From contig NZ_NRSW01000001.1 in the NCBI RefSeq assembly GCF_002288635.1, positions 3,057,852-3,121,851 of the forward strand: DNA of 64,000 nucleotides, in the 5' to 3' direction. Below, in pieces: positions 27,851 to 35,994 of the stretch (position 1 is its first letter; the number at the start of each line of letters is the position of its first letter). Both the position numbers and the translations under genes were made by a program. The notes below the pieces were generated by a model, which saw only the letters and a program-made list of their open reading frames with translations, did not search any database and was not told the DNA's origin. Source of the DNA: Mucilaginibacter sp. MD40 (GTDB lineage: Bacteria > Bacteroidota > Bacteroidia > Sphingobacteriales > Sphingobacteriaceae).

Positions 27851-27947
27851 ACTCACCCCGCGGCTCTTCGTGCGCGACCTTAGCCGCGCGAAAAGAAGGT
27901 ATAACAAAATAGTCTTCACTCTCTTTTCAAAGCAGAGCGGCGTGAGT
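27851..27947. repeat. 97-bp intergenic element with inverted termini
   Basis: The ends are ACTCACCCCGC (27851-27861) and GCGGCGTGAGT (27937-27947), inverted repeats with one mismatch. The interior is GC-richer than the spacer and contains further partly complementary CTCTTC/GCGCG blocks. It looks like an interspersed hairpin or MITE-like element placed between the divergent acyl-CoA dehydrogenase and folB genes. Copy number cannot be judged from this window. Confidence 0.55.
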
Positions 27948-27979
27948 AAACTTCAACATAATCCATTATTTTTGAAGCC

Positions 27980-28336
27980 ATGATTAAAGTAGCTTTAGAG
28001 GGCGTTGAGATTTTTGCTTACCACGGTTTTTATCCGGAGGAACAAAAAACGGGCACCAAATTTTTGATAGATGTTCATGTAAGTTTTGAGCAAAACGGCT
28101 CTTTTAAAGACGATACTTTAAACCATACCGTTAATTACGAAGAGCTTTATACCATTATAAAAGAAGAAATGGCCAATACCCGCAAAGTAATTGAGACTGT
28201 TGCAGAGGCTATCTTAGACAGGGTGAAGGCAACGTTCAGTTTTATAGATGCGGCTGAGGTGGTTATTAAAAAACAAAATCCGCCGTTTAGCGGGCCGATA
28301 AAGCAGTCGGTTATTAGCTTGAGTTACCAAAAATAA
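27980..28336 (+). CDS. folB: Dihydroneopterin aldolase
   Basis: A 118-residue FolB, the folate-pathway aldolase that converts 7,8-dihydroneopterin to 6-hydroxymethyl-dihydropterin. Signatures are VALEGVEIFAYHGFYPEEQKTG, NHTVNYEELYTII, and the C-terminal VVIKKQNPPFSGPIKQSVISL, with the catalytic Lys in KKQNPP. Length is typical. A TATTTTTG -7 box (27967-27974) precedes the ATG by only 5 bp, so the mRNA may be nearly leaderless. The glcD-like gene starts 6 bp after the stop, probably on the same transcript. Confidence 0.94.
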   Translation: MIKVALEGVEIFAYHGFYPEEQKTGTKFLIDVHVSFEQNGSFKDDTLNHTVNYEELYTIIKEEMANTRKVIETVAEAILDRVKATFSFIDAAEVVIKKQNPPFSGPIKQSVISLSYQK

Positions 28337-28342
28337 ACACCA

Positions 28343-29743
28343 ATGGATTTTAATAAGATCACCGAAAATATACTTACCCGCATTAAAGCTGTTGCGGGCG
28401 ATAGCGCTGTTGTAACAGCCAAAGAGGAAATTGCAGACTATAGCCATGATGAAACGGAGGACCTTATTTATTACCCCGAAGTGGTAGTAAAGCCGCAAAC
28501 CGTTGAACATATTTCAGCATTGCTAAAAATTTGTATTGAGGCTTTGATACCGGTAACCGTTCGTGGTGCCGGTACCGGTTTGGCGGGTGGCGCTTTGCCT
28601 GTTAAAGGAGGCTTATTAATTTCAATGGAACGCTTTAATAACATCATTGAGATTGATGAACAAAACCTGCAGGCGACCGTTGAGCCCGGTGTTATCACTG
28701 AATTGTTTATGAATGCGGTTGCCGAAAAAGGGTTGCTTTACCCTGTTGACCCTGCAAGTAAGGGCAGTTGTTTTATTGGTGGCAATGTGGCTAATTGCAG
28801 CGGTGGTCCACGCGTAGTAAAATACGGCACCATACGCGAGTATGTACTTAATCTTGAGGTGGTTTTACCCAATGGCGATGTGATATGGACGGGTGCGAAT
28901 ACACTTAAATACGCATCGGGCTATAATCTTACACAGCTCATGATCGGCTCGGAAGGGACTTTGGGCGTGGTCACCAAAATAGTTACCAAACTAATACCCC
29001 GCCCAACACAGGATGTGTTGATGTTAGCTTCATTCCCAACAAACGAGGATGCTTGTGCGGCTGTCTCTGCCATATTTAGGGCCGGCGTTATTCCGTCTGC
29101 ATTGGAGTTTATGGAACGCCGCGGTATGGAATGGGTAATTGAGCACGATGGCATTGCCTTCGATTTAAAGGATGGCATTGGTGCTTTCCTACTGATTGAA
29201 GTTGATGGCAGTAACCAGGATGTGATATTTGGTGATTGCGAAGTGATAAACAGCGTACTGGAAGCCCATAATTGTGCTGATGTGTTATTCGCTGATTCCG
29301 CAGCACAAAAAGAGGAACTGTGGCGCATCCGCAGAACCATGGCGGTTTCTGTTAAATCAAATTCGGTTTATAAAGAAGAAGATACCGTTGTGCCTCGCGC
29401 GGCCTTACCACAACTCATAAAAGGCATTAAAGAGATAGGCGCTAAGTATGGCTTCGAGTCTGTTTGCTATGGCCATGCCGGCGATGGCAACCTGCACGTA
29501 AATATTGTAAAAGCAGGCATGAGCGATGCCGACTGGAACAATAAACTGAAAGACGGCATCACCGAAATATTCAAGCTTACCATTTCATTAGGCGGCACGC
29601 TCTCCGGCGAGCACGGTATTGGCCTTGTGCAAAAGGCTTATATGCCGTTAAAATATACCGATACCCATTTCCTTATCTGGAAAGGTATTAAACAAGTATT
29701 TGACCCTAATGGTATATTAAACCCCGGTAAGATATTTAATTAA
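28343..29743 (+). CDS. FAD-binding oxidoreductase, GlcD (glycolate/D-lactate oxidase) type
   Basis: A 466-residue flavoprotein of the GlcD/D-lactate dehydrogenase family. The PCMH-type FAD domain is seen at about residues 35-215 (VVVKPQTVEHISALL, VTVRGAGTGLAGGALPVKGG, GLLYPVDPASKGSCFIGGNVANCSGGPR, LTQLMIGSEGTLGVVTKI). The C-terminal FAD-oxidase domain has YGHAGDGNLHVNI and SGEHGIGLVQK. It oxidises a 2-hydroxy acid such as glycolate or D-lactate, probably passing electrons to the membrane; no GlcE/GlcF genes are next to it. It follows folB closely. Confidence 0.93.
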   Translation: MDFNKITENILTRIKAVAGDSAVVTAKEEIADYSHDETEDLIYYPEVVVKPQTVEHISALLKICIEALIPVTVRGAGTGLAGGALPVKGGLLISMERFNNIIEIDEQNLQATVEPGVITELFMNAVAEKGLLYPVDPASKGSCFIGGNVANCSGGPRVVKYGTIREYVLNLEVVLPNGDVIWTGANTLKYASGYNLTQLMIGSEGTLGVVTKIVTKLIPRPTQDVLMLASFPTNEDACAAVSAIFRAGVIPSALEFMERRGMEWVIEHDGIAFDLKDGIGAFLLIEVDGSNQDVIFGDCEVINSVLEAHNCADVLFADSAAQKEELWRIRRTMAVSVKSNSVYKEEDTVVPRAALPQLIKGIKEIGAKYGFESVCYGHAGDGNLHVNIVKAGMSDADWNNKLKDGITEIFKLTISLGGTLSGEHGIGLVQKAYMPLKYTDTHFLIWKGIKQVFDPNGILNPGKIFN

Positions 29744-29833
29744 TAAACTTCCTGTCTTGCCCTCTCCTTTCGTGATTAAAAATCCGAAATAAAAAATTTT
29801 CAATTAATTTCTACTAATTCCATATACTATATA

Positions 29834-29841
29834 TATATTTG
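29834..29841 (+). promoter_or_regulatory. -7 box for the sulfur-assimilation operon
   Basis: TATATTTG matches TAnnTTTG. Transcription would begin near 29846-29850, placing the leader ORF (ATG 29852) almost at the RNA 5' end and giving a leader of about 160 nt before the sir gene. No -33 TTG at 19-bp spacing is seen, so regulator help is possible. Confidence 0.55.
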
Positions 29842-29851
29842 GCAACATAAG

Positions 29852-29926
29852 ATGACAACAATATTCGTTACAAATCACAACAACCTTATTTTCTGCTGTA
29901 TGCGGATAAATACATCGCGGCTGTAA
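29852..29926 (+). CDS. Cys-codon leader peptide of the sulfur operon (24 aa)
   Basis: A short open frame beginning with ATG directly after the predicted transcription start, translating to MTTIFVTNHNNLIFCCM followed by RINTSRL and a TAA. Two adjacent Cys codons (TGC TGT, 29894-29899) and a Met codon follow each other about two-thirds of the way along. An intrinsic terminator follows 21 bp after the stop, before the sulfite reductase gene. This is the classical arrangement of amino-acid attenuation: when charged Cys-tRNA is scarce, ribosomes would pause at the Cys codons and prevent terminator formation. Function is inferred from layout; no homologue is known to me. Confidence 0.65.
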   Translation: MTTIFVTNHNNLIFCCMRINTSRL

Positions 29927-29947
29927 ATGTGTAAATAAAGAATATTC

Positions 29948-29979
29948 GCCTCTTCAGCCACCGCAGAAGGGGCTTTTTT
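29948..29979 (+). terminator. Intrinsic terminator inside the sir leader (attenuator)
   Basis: GCCTCTTC (29948-29955) pairs fully with GAAGGGGC (29966-29973, one G-U pair) around a 10-base loop and is followed by six T. It ends 27 bp before the sir ATG, so read-through is needed for operon expression. The 3' arm start GCAGAA (29963-29968) can instead pair with TTCTGC (29891-29896), which includes the first leader Cys codon. Loop bases CAGCC (29955-29959) can pair with GGCTG (29919-29923). These competing pairings suit a switch. Confidence 0.75.
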
Positions 29980-30006
29980 ATACGAGAAAACTAAATACGT
30001 ACCGAT

Positions 30007-32100
30007 ATGCAGAGCTTCAGGACAGAACTGGAGAACCCTATAGTTGAGCAGGATATTATTGACCTGGAGCGTAAGATCCGCGCCTTTCGCGAAGGCAAAA
30101 TACATGATGAGAAATTTCGCAGCCTGCGTTTGGCTCGTGGTGTTTATGGCCAGCGCCAGCCCGGCGTACAAATGGTACGTATTAAGCTGCCGTTTGGTAA
30201 GGTAACCTTTAAACAATTACTAAAGATTGCCGACATAGCCGACGAGTATGGCAGCGGTAACTTGCACCTGACCACCCGCCAGGATATCCAGATCCATTAC
30301 GTAAGCCTCGACCGTACCCCGCAACTATGGGCCGAACTGGAAAAGGACGATATCACCCTGCGCGAAGCCTGCGGCAACACCGTGCGTAACGTTACTTCAT
30401 CGCCTAATGCGGGTATTGATCCGCAGGAGCCGTTTGATGTATCGCCTTATGCACAGGCTACGTTTGAATATTTTTTGCGTAACCCTATCTGCCAGGAAAT
30501 GGGCCGCAAGTTCAAGATATCATTCTCATCAAGCGATGCCGATACTGCTTTCTCTTACATACATGACCTGGGCTTTATACCCAAACTGAACGAAAAAGGT
30601 GAGCGCGGATTTAAGGTAAACCTTGGCGGCGGCCTTGGCGCGCAGCCTCTGTTGGCCAGCATTGTTGAGGAGTTTTTACCTGAAGATCAGCTGATACCTT
30701 ATATAGAATCCATCATACGCGTATTTGATCGTTACGGCGAGCGCAACAACCGCAACAAAGCGCGTTTAAAATATCTTGTTCAAAAATTGGGCCTTGATGA
30801 AGTGCTTCGCCTGGCTAAAGAAGAGCACCTGGCTTTAAAGGTTAAAAGCTATCCTATCAACCGTGATGCGGTTCCACAGCCTGCCATTCCCGAGTCCATC
30901 GCCGCTCAGCCGGTTCATATCGACAATCCCTTGCGTTACGAACAATGGCTGGCAACCAACGTATTCGAGCAAAAGCAAAAAGGCTTTTACGGCGTGTATG
31001 TAAAAGTACCTGTGGGCGATATTCATACACCCGAAGCACGCAAGTTTATCGAAGCAGTAAAACCTTATGTAGCGGATGAGATCCGTATCACCCAAAATCA
31101 GGGATTGCTGTTGAAGTTCGTCCGCAAGGAAAATTTGGAAGCTTTATATGCAGGCTTGCATGCATTAGATATGGCAGCGCCTGGCTTTGATAGCGTTGCT
31201 GACGTAACCACCTGCCCTGGTACCGATACCTGCAATTTGGGCATTAGCAATAGCATGACCATGGCCAAAGTGCTGGAGGATGTGATTTTTAATGAGTACG
31301 AAGATTTTATTTACAACCGCGAGATCAAGATAAAAATAAGCGGGTGTATGAACAGCTGCGGCCAGCACGGTTTGGCGCACATTGGCTTCCATGGCAGCTC
31401 CTTAAAAGCTGGCGCGCGCGTATTACCATCAGTACAGGTAATGCTGGGAGGCGGAACGGTTGGCGACGGTTTGGGTCGTGCTGCCGAGCGTGTAATAAAA
31501 GTACCATCAAAACGTGCAACGGATGTTTTACGGACTTTGTTAAATGACTACAAAGAACAATCAATAGAAGGCGAAACATATCACGCTTATTACGACAGAC
31601 AGGGTAAAGATTACTTCTACCGCTTACTGAAACCACTGGCCGATCTCACCACCCTTACCGACGACGAATTTGTTGACTGGGGACACCAGGAAACTTTTGC
31701 AACAGCCATAGGCGTAGGCGAATGTGCCGGGGTGATCATTGACCTGGTAGCTACGCTGCTATATGAGGCTGATGAAAAATTAGGCTGGGCAAACGGTGCT
31801 TACGCAAAAGGTTTATGGGCCGATGCCATTTATCATTCTTACAACACCTTCATCAGCTCGGCGAAAGCGTTGTTGCTCGATAAAGGCATCAACACCAGCA
31901 CACAAGCAGGTATCATTAAAGAGTTTGATGCCAACTATGTAGAAACCGGCGAATTGCCATTGGCTACAAATTTTAATGAGTTGGTGCTACAGATCAACAA
32001 ACATGAACCTTCTGAAGCGTTTGCCACTGCGTACAAAGCACAGGCGACACAATTTTTAGAGGCGGTTAAAACTAAAAGAGAGGCAGTATTGCAATCATGA
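30007..32100 (+). CDS. Siroheme sulfite (nitrite/sulfite) reductase with C-terminal helical domain
   Basis: A 697-residue ferredoxin-type nitrite/sulfite reductase, read here as assimilatory sulfite reductase because of its operon. The N-terminal ferrodoxin-like half-domains and siroheme/4Fe-4S modules are clear: GNLHLTTRQDIQIHYV; cluster cysteines in TTCPGTDTCNLG (about 402 and 408) and SGCMNSCGQHG (about 447 and 451). After about residue 510 comes an extra ~185-residue all-helical region (ATAIGVGECAGVI..., LWADAIYHSYNTFISSAKALL) that resembles a HEPN domain. It is the first gene of the sulfur operon, overlaps cobA by ATGA, and sits behind a leader-peptide attenuator. Confidence 0.93.
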   Translation: MQSFRTELENPIVEQDIIDLERKIRAFREGKIHDEKFRSLRLARGVYGQRQPGVQMVRIKLPFGKVTFKQLLKIADIADEYGSGNLHLTTRQDIQIHYVSLDRTPQLWAELEKDDITLREACGNTVRNVTSSPNAGIDPQEPFDVSPYAQATFEYFLRNPICQEMGRKFKISFSSSDADTAFSYIHDLGFIPKLNEKGERGFKVNLGGGLGAQPLLASIVEEFLPEDQLIPYIESIIRVFDRYGERNNRNKARLKYLVQKLGLDEVLRLAKEEHLALKVKSYPINRDAVPQPAIPESIAAQPVHIDNPLRYEQWLATNVFEQKQKGFYGVYVKVPVGDIHTPEARKFIEAVKPYVADEIRITQNQGLLLKFVRKENLEALYAGLHALDMAAPGFDSVADVTTCPGTDTCNLGISNSMTMAKVLEDVIFNEYEDFIYNREIKIKISGCMNSCGQHGLAHIGFHGSSLKAGARVLPSVQVMLGGGTVGDGLGRAAERVIKVPSKRATDVLRTLLNDYKEQSIEGETYHAYYDRQGKDYFYRLLKPLADLTTLTDDEFVDWGHQETFATAIGVGECAGVIIDLVATLLYEADEKLGWANGAYAKGLWADAIYHSYNTFISSAKALLLDKGINTSTQAGIIKEFDANYVETGELPLATNFNELVLQINKHEPSEAFATAYKAQATQFLEAVKTKREAVLQS

Positions 32101-32882
32101 TATTAAATAACAACAATATAAAAGAACCGCGTATTACGCTTGTTGGTGCAGGTCCCGGCGATGCCGAACTAATAACGCTAAAAGGCATTAAAGCGCTGCA
32201 GACAGCGGATGTGGTTTTGTACGATGCATTGGTGAATGAAGAGCTCCTGGAGTTTGCCCCTGAAGGTTCCGTAAAGGTCTATGTGGGTAAACGCTCAGGC
32301 GATCATACTTTTTCTCAGGACAACATCAACCGGTTAATGGTTGATTATGCCATAAACTACGGCCATGTGGTACGCCTTAAAGGCGGCGATCCTTTTGTAT
32401 TTGGCCGCGGCCATGAGGAATTAGAATTTGCCGCTGAGCATAATATAACAACGCAGGTAGTGCCTGGCATTTCAAGTTCTATTGGCGTACCGGGCATGCA
32501 AGGCATACCTGTTACTCATCGCGGCTTAAGCGAAAGTTTCTGGGTGATAACAGGCACTACAACCGCAGGACAAGTTTCTGCTGATCTGTACCAGGCGGCA
32601 AAAAGCAATGCAACGGTAGTTGTACTGATGGGTTTGCATAAATTAAGAGAGATAGCAGAATTATTTAAAGCGGAAGGTAAAGCCAACCTGCCTGCGGCCG
32701 TCATACAAAGCGGCACGACAGCTGATGAAAAGGTTGCTGTAGGAACAGTTGATACAATCGCCGCTTTGGTAGCCGAAAAAGGTATTGCCTCGCCTGCGCT
32801 TATCGTATTTGGCGAAGTAGTGGCTTTGCATCCTCAATATAAATTGGTTAAAGAAGTTCATGACATTGTTACCGCAGGATAA
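32097..32882 (+). CDS. cobA: Uroporphyrinogen-III C-methyltransferase
   Basis: A 261-residue SUMT that methylates uroporphyrinogen III twice to precorrin-2 using SAM, the first committed step to siroheme. Motifs: ITLVGAGPGDAELITLKGIKALQTADVVLYDALV, VYVGKRSGDHTFSQ, RLKGGDPFVFGRGHEEL and VVPGISSSIGVPGMQGIPVTHRG. It overlaps sir by ATGA and the next gene by 23 bp, so supply of the siroheme cofactor is coupled to the enzyme that needs it. Confidence 0.95.
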   Translation: MILNNNNIKEPRITLVGAGPGDAELITLKGIKALQTADVVLYDALVNEELLEFAPEGSVKVYVGKRSGDHTFSQDNINRLMVDYAINYGHVVRLKGGDPFVFGRGHEELEFAAEHNITTQVVPGISSSIGVPGMQGIPVTHRGLSESFWVITGTTTAGQVSADLYQAAKSNATVVVLMGLHKLREIAELFKAEGKANLPAAVIQSGTTADEKVAVGTVDTIAALVAEKGIASPALIVFGEVVALHPQYKLVKEVHDIVTAG

Positions 32883-34371
32883 TCAATTAGCAGCGCGCCC
32901 ACATCAAAGGCCGCAGGGAAACCAGTTGTTCCCGGTGTTTTTGAAATTGGAGCACTTGCATACCGTGCTGGTTGGCGCCGGAAAGGTGGGCCTTGAAAAG
33001 CTTACCGCCCTGCTGCTTAACTGCCCGGTTGCTGCTGTTACTATTGTTGCTAAAGAAGTGCTGCCGCAGGTGACAAACCTTGCTGCGCAGCACCCCAATG
33101 TCAAAATGATTAAAAAAGCTTTTGAGGAAGCCGACCTGGACACTGCGGATATAGTGATAGCCGCTACAGACGATAGTGACCTGAACAGGTACGTTCGCCA
33201 ATCGGCACATGATCGTAAATTGCTTATCAACGTTGCCGATAAGCCCGAACTGTGCGATTTCTATTTAGGCTCCATCGTTCAAAAAGGTGATCTGAAACTG
33301 GCCATATCAACCAACGGAAAATCGCCAACTATTGCCAAGCGCCTGCGTGAAGTTTTAACCGAGGCCTTGCCTGATGAACTGGATACCACCTTGCAGCAAA
33401 TGCAGGATATTCGAAATAACCTTAGCGGCGATTTTACCCACAAGGTTAAAGAGCTTAACCGAGTTACTGCGGTGCTACTCGGCCCCCGAAAAGCCCCCAG
33501 TAATGCGAGGCTAAAATTGATCGTATGGGCCACGTTTGTATTATTCCTCCTGATCACCATAGCAGCGGTTTGGTTTAAAGACCCGGAATTTAAGGCCTAT
33601 GTAGAGAATATCTCTCCCATGTTTTACTACTTTTTGGGTGCCGGTTTCGTTTTCGCGCTGATAGATGGCGCCATTGGCATGTCGTACGGTGTTACCTCAA
33701 CCACATTTTCATTATCAATGGGTGTCCCTCCCGCTTCTGCAAGTATGGGTGTTCATTTGTCCGAGATCATGAGCAATGGTATTGCCGGCTGGATGCATTA
33801 CCGCATGGGCAATGTGAACTGGAAGTTGTTTAAACTTTTATTGCTCCCCGGTATTATTGGTGCGGTTACAGGGGCTTACCTGCTATCCTCATTAGAGCAC
33901 TATGCCAGGTATACCAAACCTGCTGTATCCGTATATACACTCATATTAGGTATCGTGATATTCAAAAAGGCACTGAGCCTTAGAAAGAAGCGTACTGAGG
34001 GAAAGATCAAACGTATATCGCTTTTAGGCTTGGGTGGGGGCTTTATTGATGCCGTTGGCGGCGGCGGCTGGGGCTCCATCGTATTATCGACGTTGATAGC
34101 CGGCGGGCGTCATCCGCGTTTTTCTTTAGGTACGGTGAAGTTGTCACGCTTTTTTATAGCGCTGATGGGCTCTTTAACGTTTATCACCATGCTTAAAAGC
34201 ACGCATTGGGATGCCGTAGCAGGTTTAGTTATTGGCAGCGCGTTAGCCTCGCCAGTAGCGGCCAAGATCTCAAACAAAATATCGGCAAAAGCGATCATGA
34301 TGGCCGTTGCTGTTATAGTAGTTGCAATCAGCATTCGCAGTATTGTTAATTTTTTATTGAAGACATTTTAA
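32860..34371 (+). CDS. Fusion: precorrin-2 dehydrogenase/ferrochelatase N-domain plus TauE/SafE permease
   Basis: A 503-residue two-part protein. Residues ~25-190 match the CysG N-terminal/Met8p siroheme synthase domain (NAD-binding VLVGAGKVGLEKLTALL; ADIVIAATDDSDLNRYV; LINVADKPELCDFYLGSIVQKGDLKLAISTNGKSP), which oxidises precorrin-2 and inserts iron. Residues ~218-503 are a TauE/SafE (TSUP) transporter with paired repeats (GAGFVFALIDGAIGMSYGVTSTT; GLGGGFIDAVGGGGWGSIVLS), a family that moves sulfite, sulfonates or sulfate. The fusion puts cofactor synthesis and sulfur-anion transport in one polypeptide; it overlaps cobA and is 1 bp from cysH. Confidence 0.9.
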   Translation: MTLLPQDNQLAARPHQRPQGNQLFPVFLKLEHLHTVLVGAGKVGLEKLTALLLNCPVAAVTIVAKEVLPQVTNLAAQHPNVKMIKKAFEEADLDTADIVIAATDDSDLNRYVRQSAHDRKLLINVADKPELCDFYLGSIVQKGDLKLAISTNGKSPTIAKRLREVLTEALPDELDTTLQQMQDIRNNLSGDFTHKVKELNRVTAVLLGPRKAPSNARLKLIVWATFVLFLLITIAAVWFKDPEFKAYVENISPMFYYFLGAGFVFALIDGAIGMSYGVTSTTFSLSMGVPPASASMGVHLSEIMSNGIAGWMHYRMGNVNWKLFKLLLLPGIIGAVTGAYLLSSLEHYARYTKPAVSVYTLILGIVIFKKALSLRKKRTEGKIKRISLLGLGGGFIDAVGGGGWGSIVLSTLIAGGRHPRFSLGTVKLSRFFIALMGSLTFITMLKSTHWDAVAGLVIGSALASPVAAKISNKISAKAIMMAVAVIVVAISIRSIVNFLLKTF

Positions 34372-34372
34372 A

Positions 34373-35092
34373 GTGGCAGATACTTCTTACATATCGCAAC
34401 TGGTAAAAGATAAAGACCCTATGGCGGCGTTGCAGGCTTTGGCCGCGCTGTTTCCGGGAGAGATCGTTTTCTCAACCAGTTTTGGCTGGGAAGACCAGGT
34501 GATATCGCACATGATATTCACCAATGATGTCCCCATTAAGGTTTTTACTCTGGAAACCGGCCGTTTGTTTCCAGAAACCTACTATGTGTGGAACCGTACC
34601 ATGGAAATATATAACCAGCCCATATACGCTTACTACCCTGATAATAACAAGTTGGAAGCGATGGTAAATGCTAAAGGCCCAAGCAGCTTTTATGAATCTG
34701 TAGCTAACCGTAAGGAATGCTGTGGTATCAGGAAGATAGAGCCGCTTCATCGCGCCTTAAAAGGGAATCAGTGCTGGATAACCGGCATACGTGCAGAGCA
34801 ATCGCCCAACCGTGAAGAAATGAGCGATGTGGAATGGGACGAGGTTAACCAGCTAATCAAGTTCCACCCTATTTTCTCATGGACATTAGATGATGTGAAA
34901 GCTTACATCAAACAATACAATATACCATACAATACATTGCATGACAGGGGTTTCCCAAGCATAGGCTGCCAGCCCTGCACCCGTGCGGTACAACCTGGAG
35001 AGGATTTCAGGGCCGGCCGCTGGTGGTGGGAAGACCAAAGTAAGAAAGAATGTGGCCTGCATGCAGCTACTTTAAATGATTTAAAAGAATGA
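34373..35092 (+). CDS. cysH: Adenylyl-sulfate/phosphoadenylyl-sulfate reductase (4Fe-4S type)
   Basis: A 239-residue thioredoxin-dependent APS/PAPS reductase that produces sulfite. It carries the full 4Fe-4S cysteine set, CC in RKECCGIRK and CxxC in SIGCQPCTRAVQPGED, plus the catalytic C-terminal Cys in KKECGLH; this type usually prefers APS. There is no cysC kinase gene nearby, consistent with direct APS reduction. GTG at 34373 is the only start near the preceding stop; the next gene overlaps by ATGA. Confidence 0.95.
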   Translation: MADTSYISQLVKDKDPMAALQALAALFPGEIVFSTSFGWEDQVISHMIFTNDVPIKVFTLETGRLFPETYYVWNRTMEIYNQPIYAYYPDNNKLEAMVNAKGPSSFYESVANRKECCGIRKIEPLHRALKGNQCWITGIRAEQSPNREEMSDVEWDEVNQLIKFHPIFSWTLDDVKAYIKQYNIPYNTLHDRGFPSIGCQPCTRAVQPGEDFRAGRWWWEDQSKKECGLHAATLNDLKE

Positions 35093-35994
35093 GCAGAAAC
35101 CGTTTAGATTACCTGGACGAATTAGAGGCCGAGGCTATATATATTTTGCGCGAAGTTGCCGGGCAGTTTGAAAAACCTGCACTGCTGTTTTCCGGTGGGA
35201 AAGACTCCATTACACTGGTGCACCTGGCAATTAAGGCCTTTAGGCCGGGTAAGTTCCCTTTTCCGCTGGTACATATTGATACCGGCCACAACTTTGAAGA
35301 AACCATCCAGTACCGTGATGAAATGATCGCGCGTATCGGCGAAAAACTGATCATCGGTCATGTGCAGGATAGTATTGATGAAGGTAAGGTGATAGAGCAA
35401 AAGGGTAAAAATGCCAGTCGGAATGCATTACAAACCGTAACGCTGCTGGACACTATTGCCAAGCATGGCTTTGACGCCTGTATAGGTGGTGCCCGCCGCG
35501 ATGAGGAGAAAGCCCGTGCCAAGGAACGCATTTTTTCGGTACGTGATGAGTTTGGCCAGTGGGATCCAAAACGCCAGCGCCCCGAGCTTTGGAATATCTA
35601 CAACGGTAAGATCCACAAAGGCGAGAACGTACGCGTGTTCCCCATAAGTAACTGGACGGAACTGGATGTGTGGAATTACATCCGCAGGGAAAACATTCCC
35701 TTGCCTACCATTTACTTTGCGCATCAGCGCGATTGTATCACCCGTAACGGCCAGCTAATGGCGGCATCGCCATTCCTGAATATGGATGAAGAAGATGTAG
35801 TCACACGTAAAAACGTCCGCTTCCGCACCGTAGGTGATATGACCTGTACCGCAGCGGTTGAATCATATGCTTTTGAGATAGATGATATCATCAACGAGAT
35901 AGCCGAATCAAAAATAAGCGAGCGCGGCGCCCGCATGGACGATAAAGTAAGCGAGGCGGCTATGGAAGAGAGAAAAAAAGGGGGATATTTTTGA
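35089..35994 (+). CDS. cysD: Sulfate adenylyltransferase subunit 2
   Basis: A 301-residue CysD, the catalytic ATP-PPi/sulfate half of the CysDN complex that makes adenylyl sulfate. The PP-loop is FSGGKDSITLVHLAIKAF, followed by family-specific LVHIDTGHNFEETIQYRD, GGARRDEEKARAKERIFS and FPISNWTELDVWNYIRRENIPLP. It starts inside the cysH stop (ATGA). The gap to cysN (167 bp) is unusual for this otherwise overlapping operon and is filled with heptamer repeats. Confidence 0.97.
   Translation: MSRNRLDYLDELEAEAIYILREVAGQFEKPALLFSGGKDSITLVHLAIKAFRPGKFPFPLVHIDTGHNFEETIQYRDEMIARIGEKLIIGHVQDSIDEGKVIEQKGKNASRNALQTVTLLDTIAKHGFDACIGGARRDEEKARAKERIFSVRDEFGQWDPKRQRPELWNIYNGKIHKGENVRVFPISNWTELDVWNYIRRENIPLPTIYFAHQRDCITRNGQLMAASPFLNMDEEDVVTRKNVRFRTVGDMTCTAAVESYAFEIDDIINEIAESKISERGARMDDKVSEAAMEERKKGGYF

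Noticed and set aside
27812..27919. N-terminal 36-codon extension of the acyl-CoA dehydrogenase
   Set aside because: It runs through a -7 box and an interspersed repeat, is Arg/Leu-rich without homology, and the family starts at the ATG at 27811.
29875..30216. 113-codon minus-strand frame overlapping the sir leader and start
   Set aside because: It is antisense to the leader ORF, the terminator and the conserved N-terminus of sulfite reductase; no family is seen.
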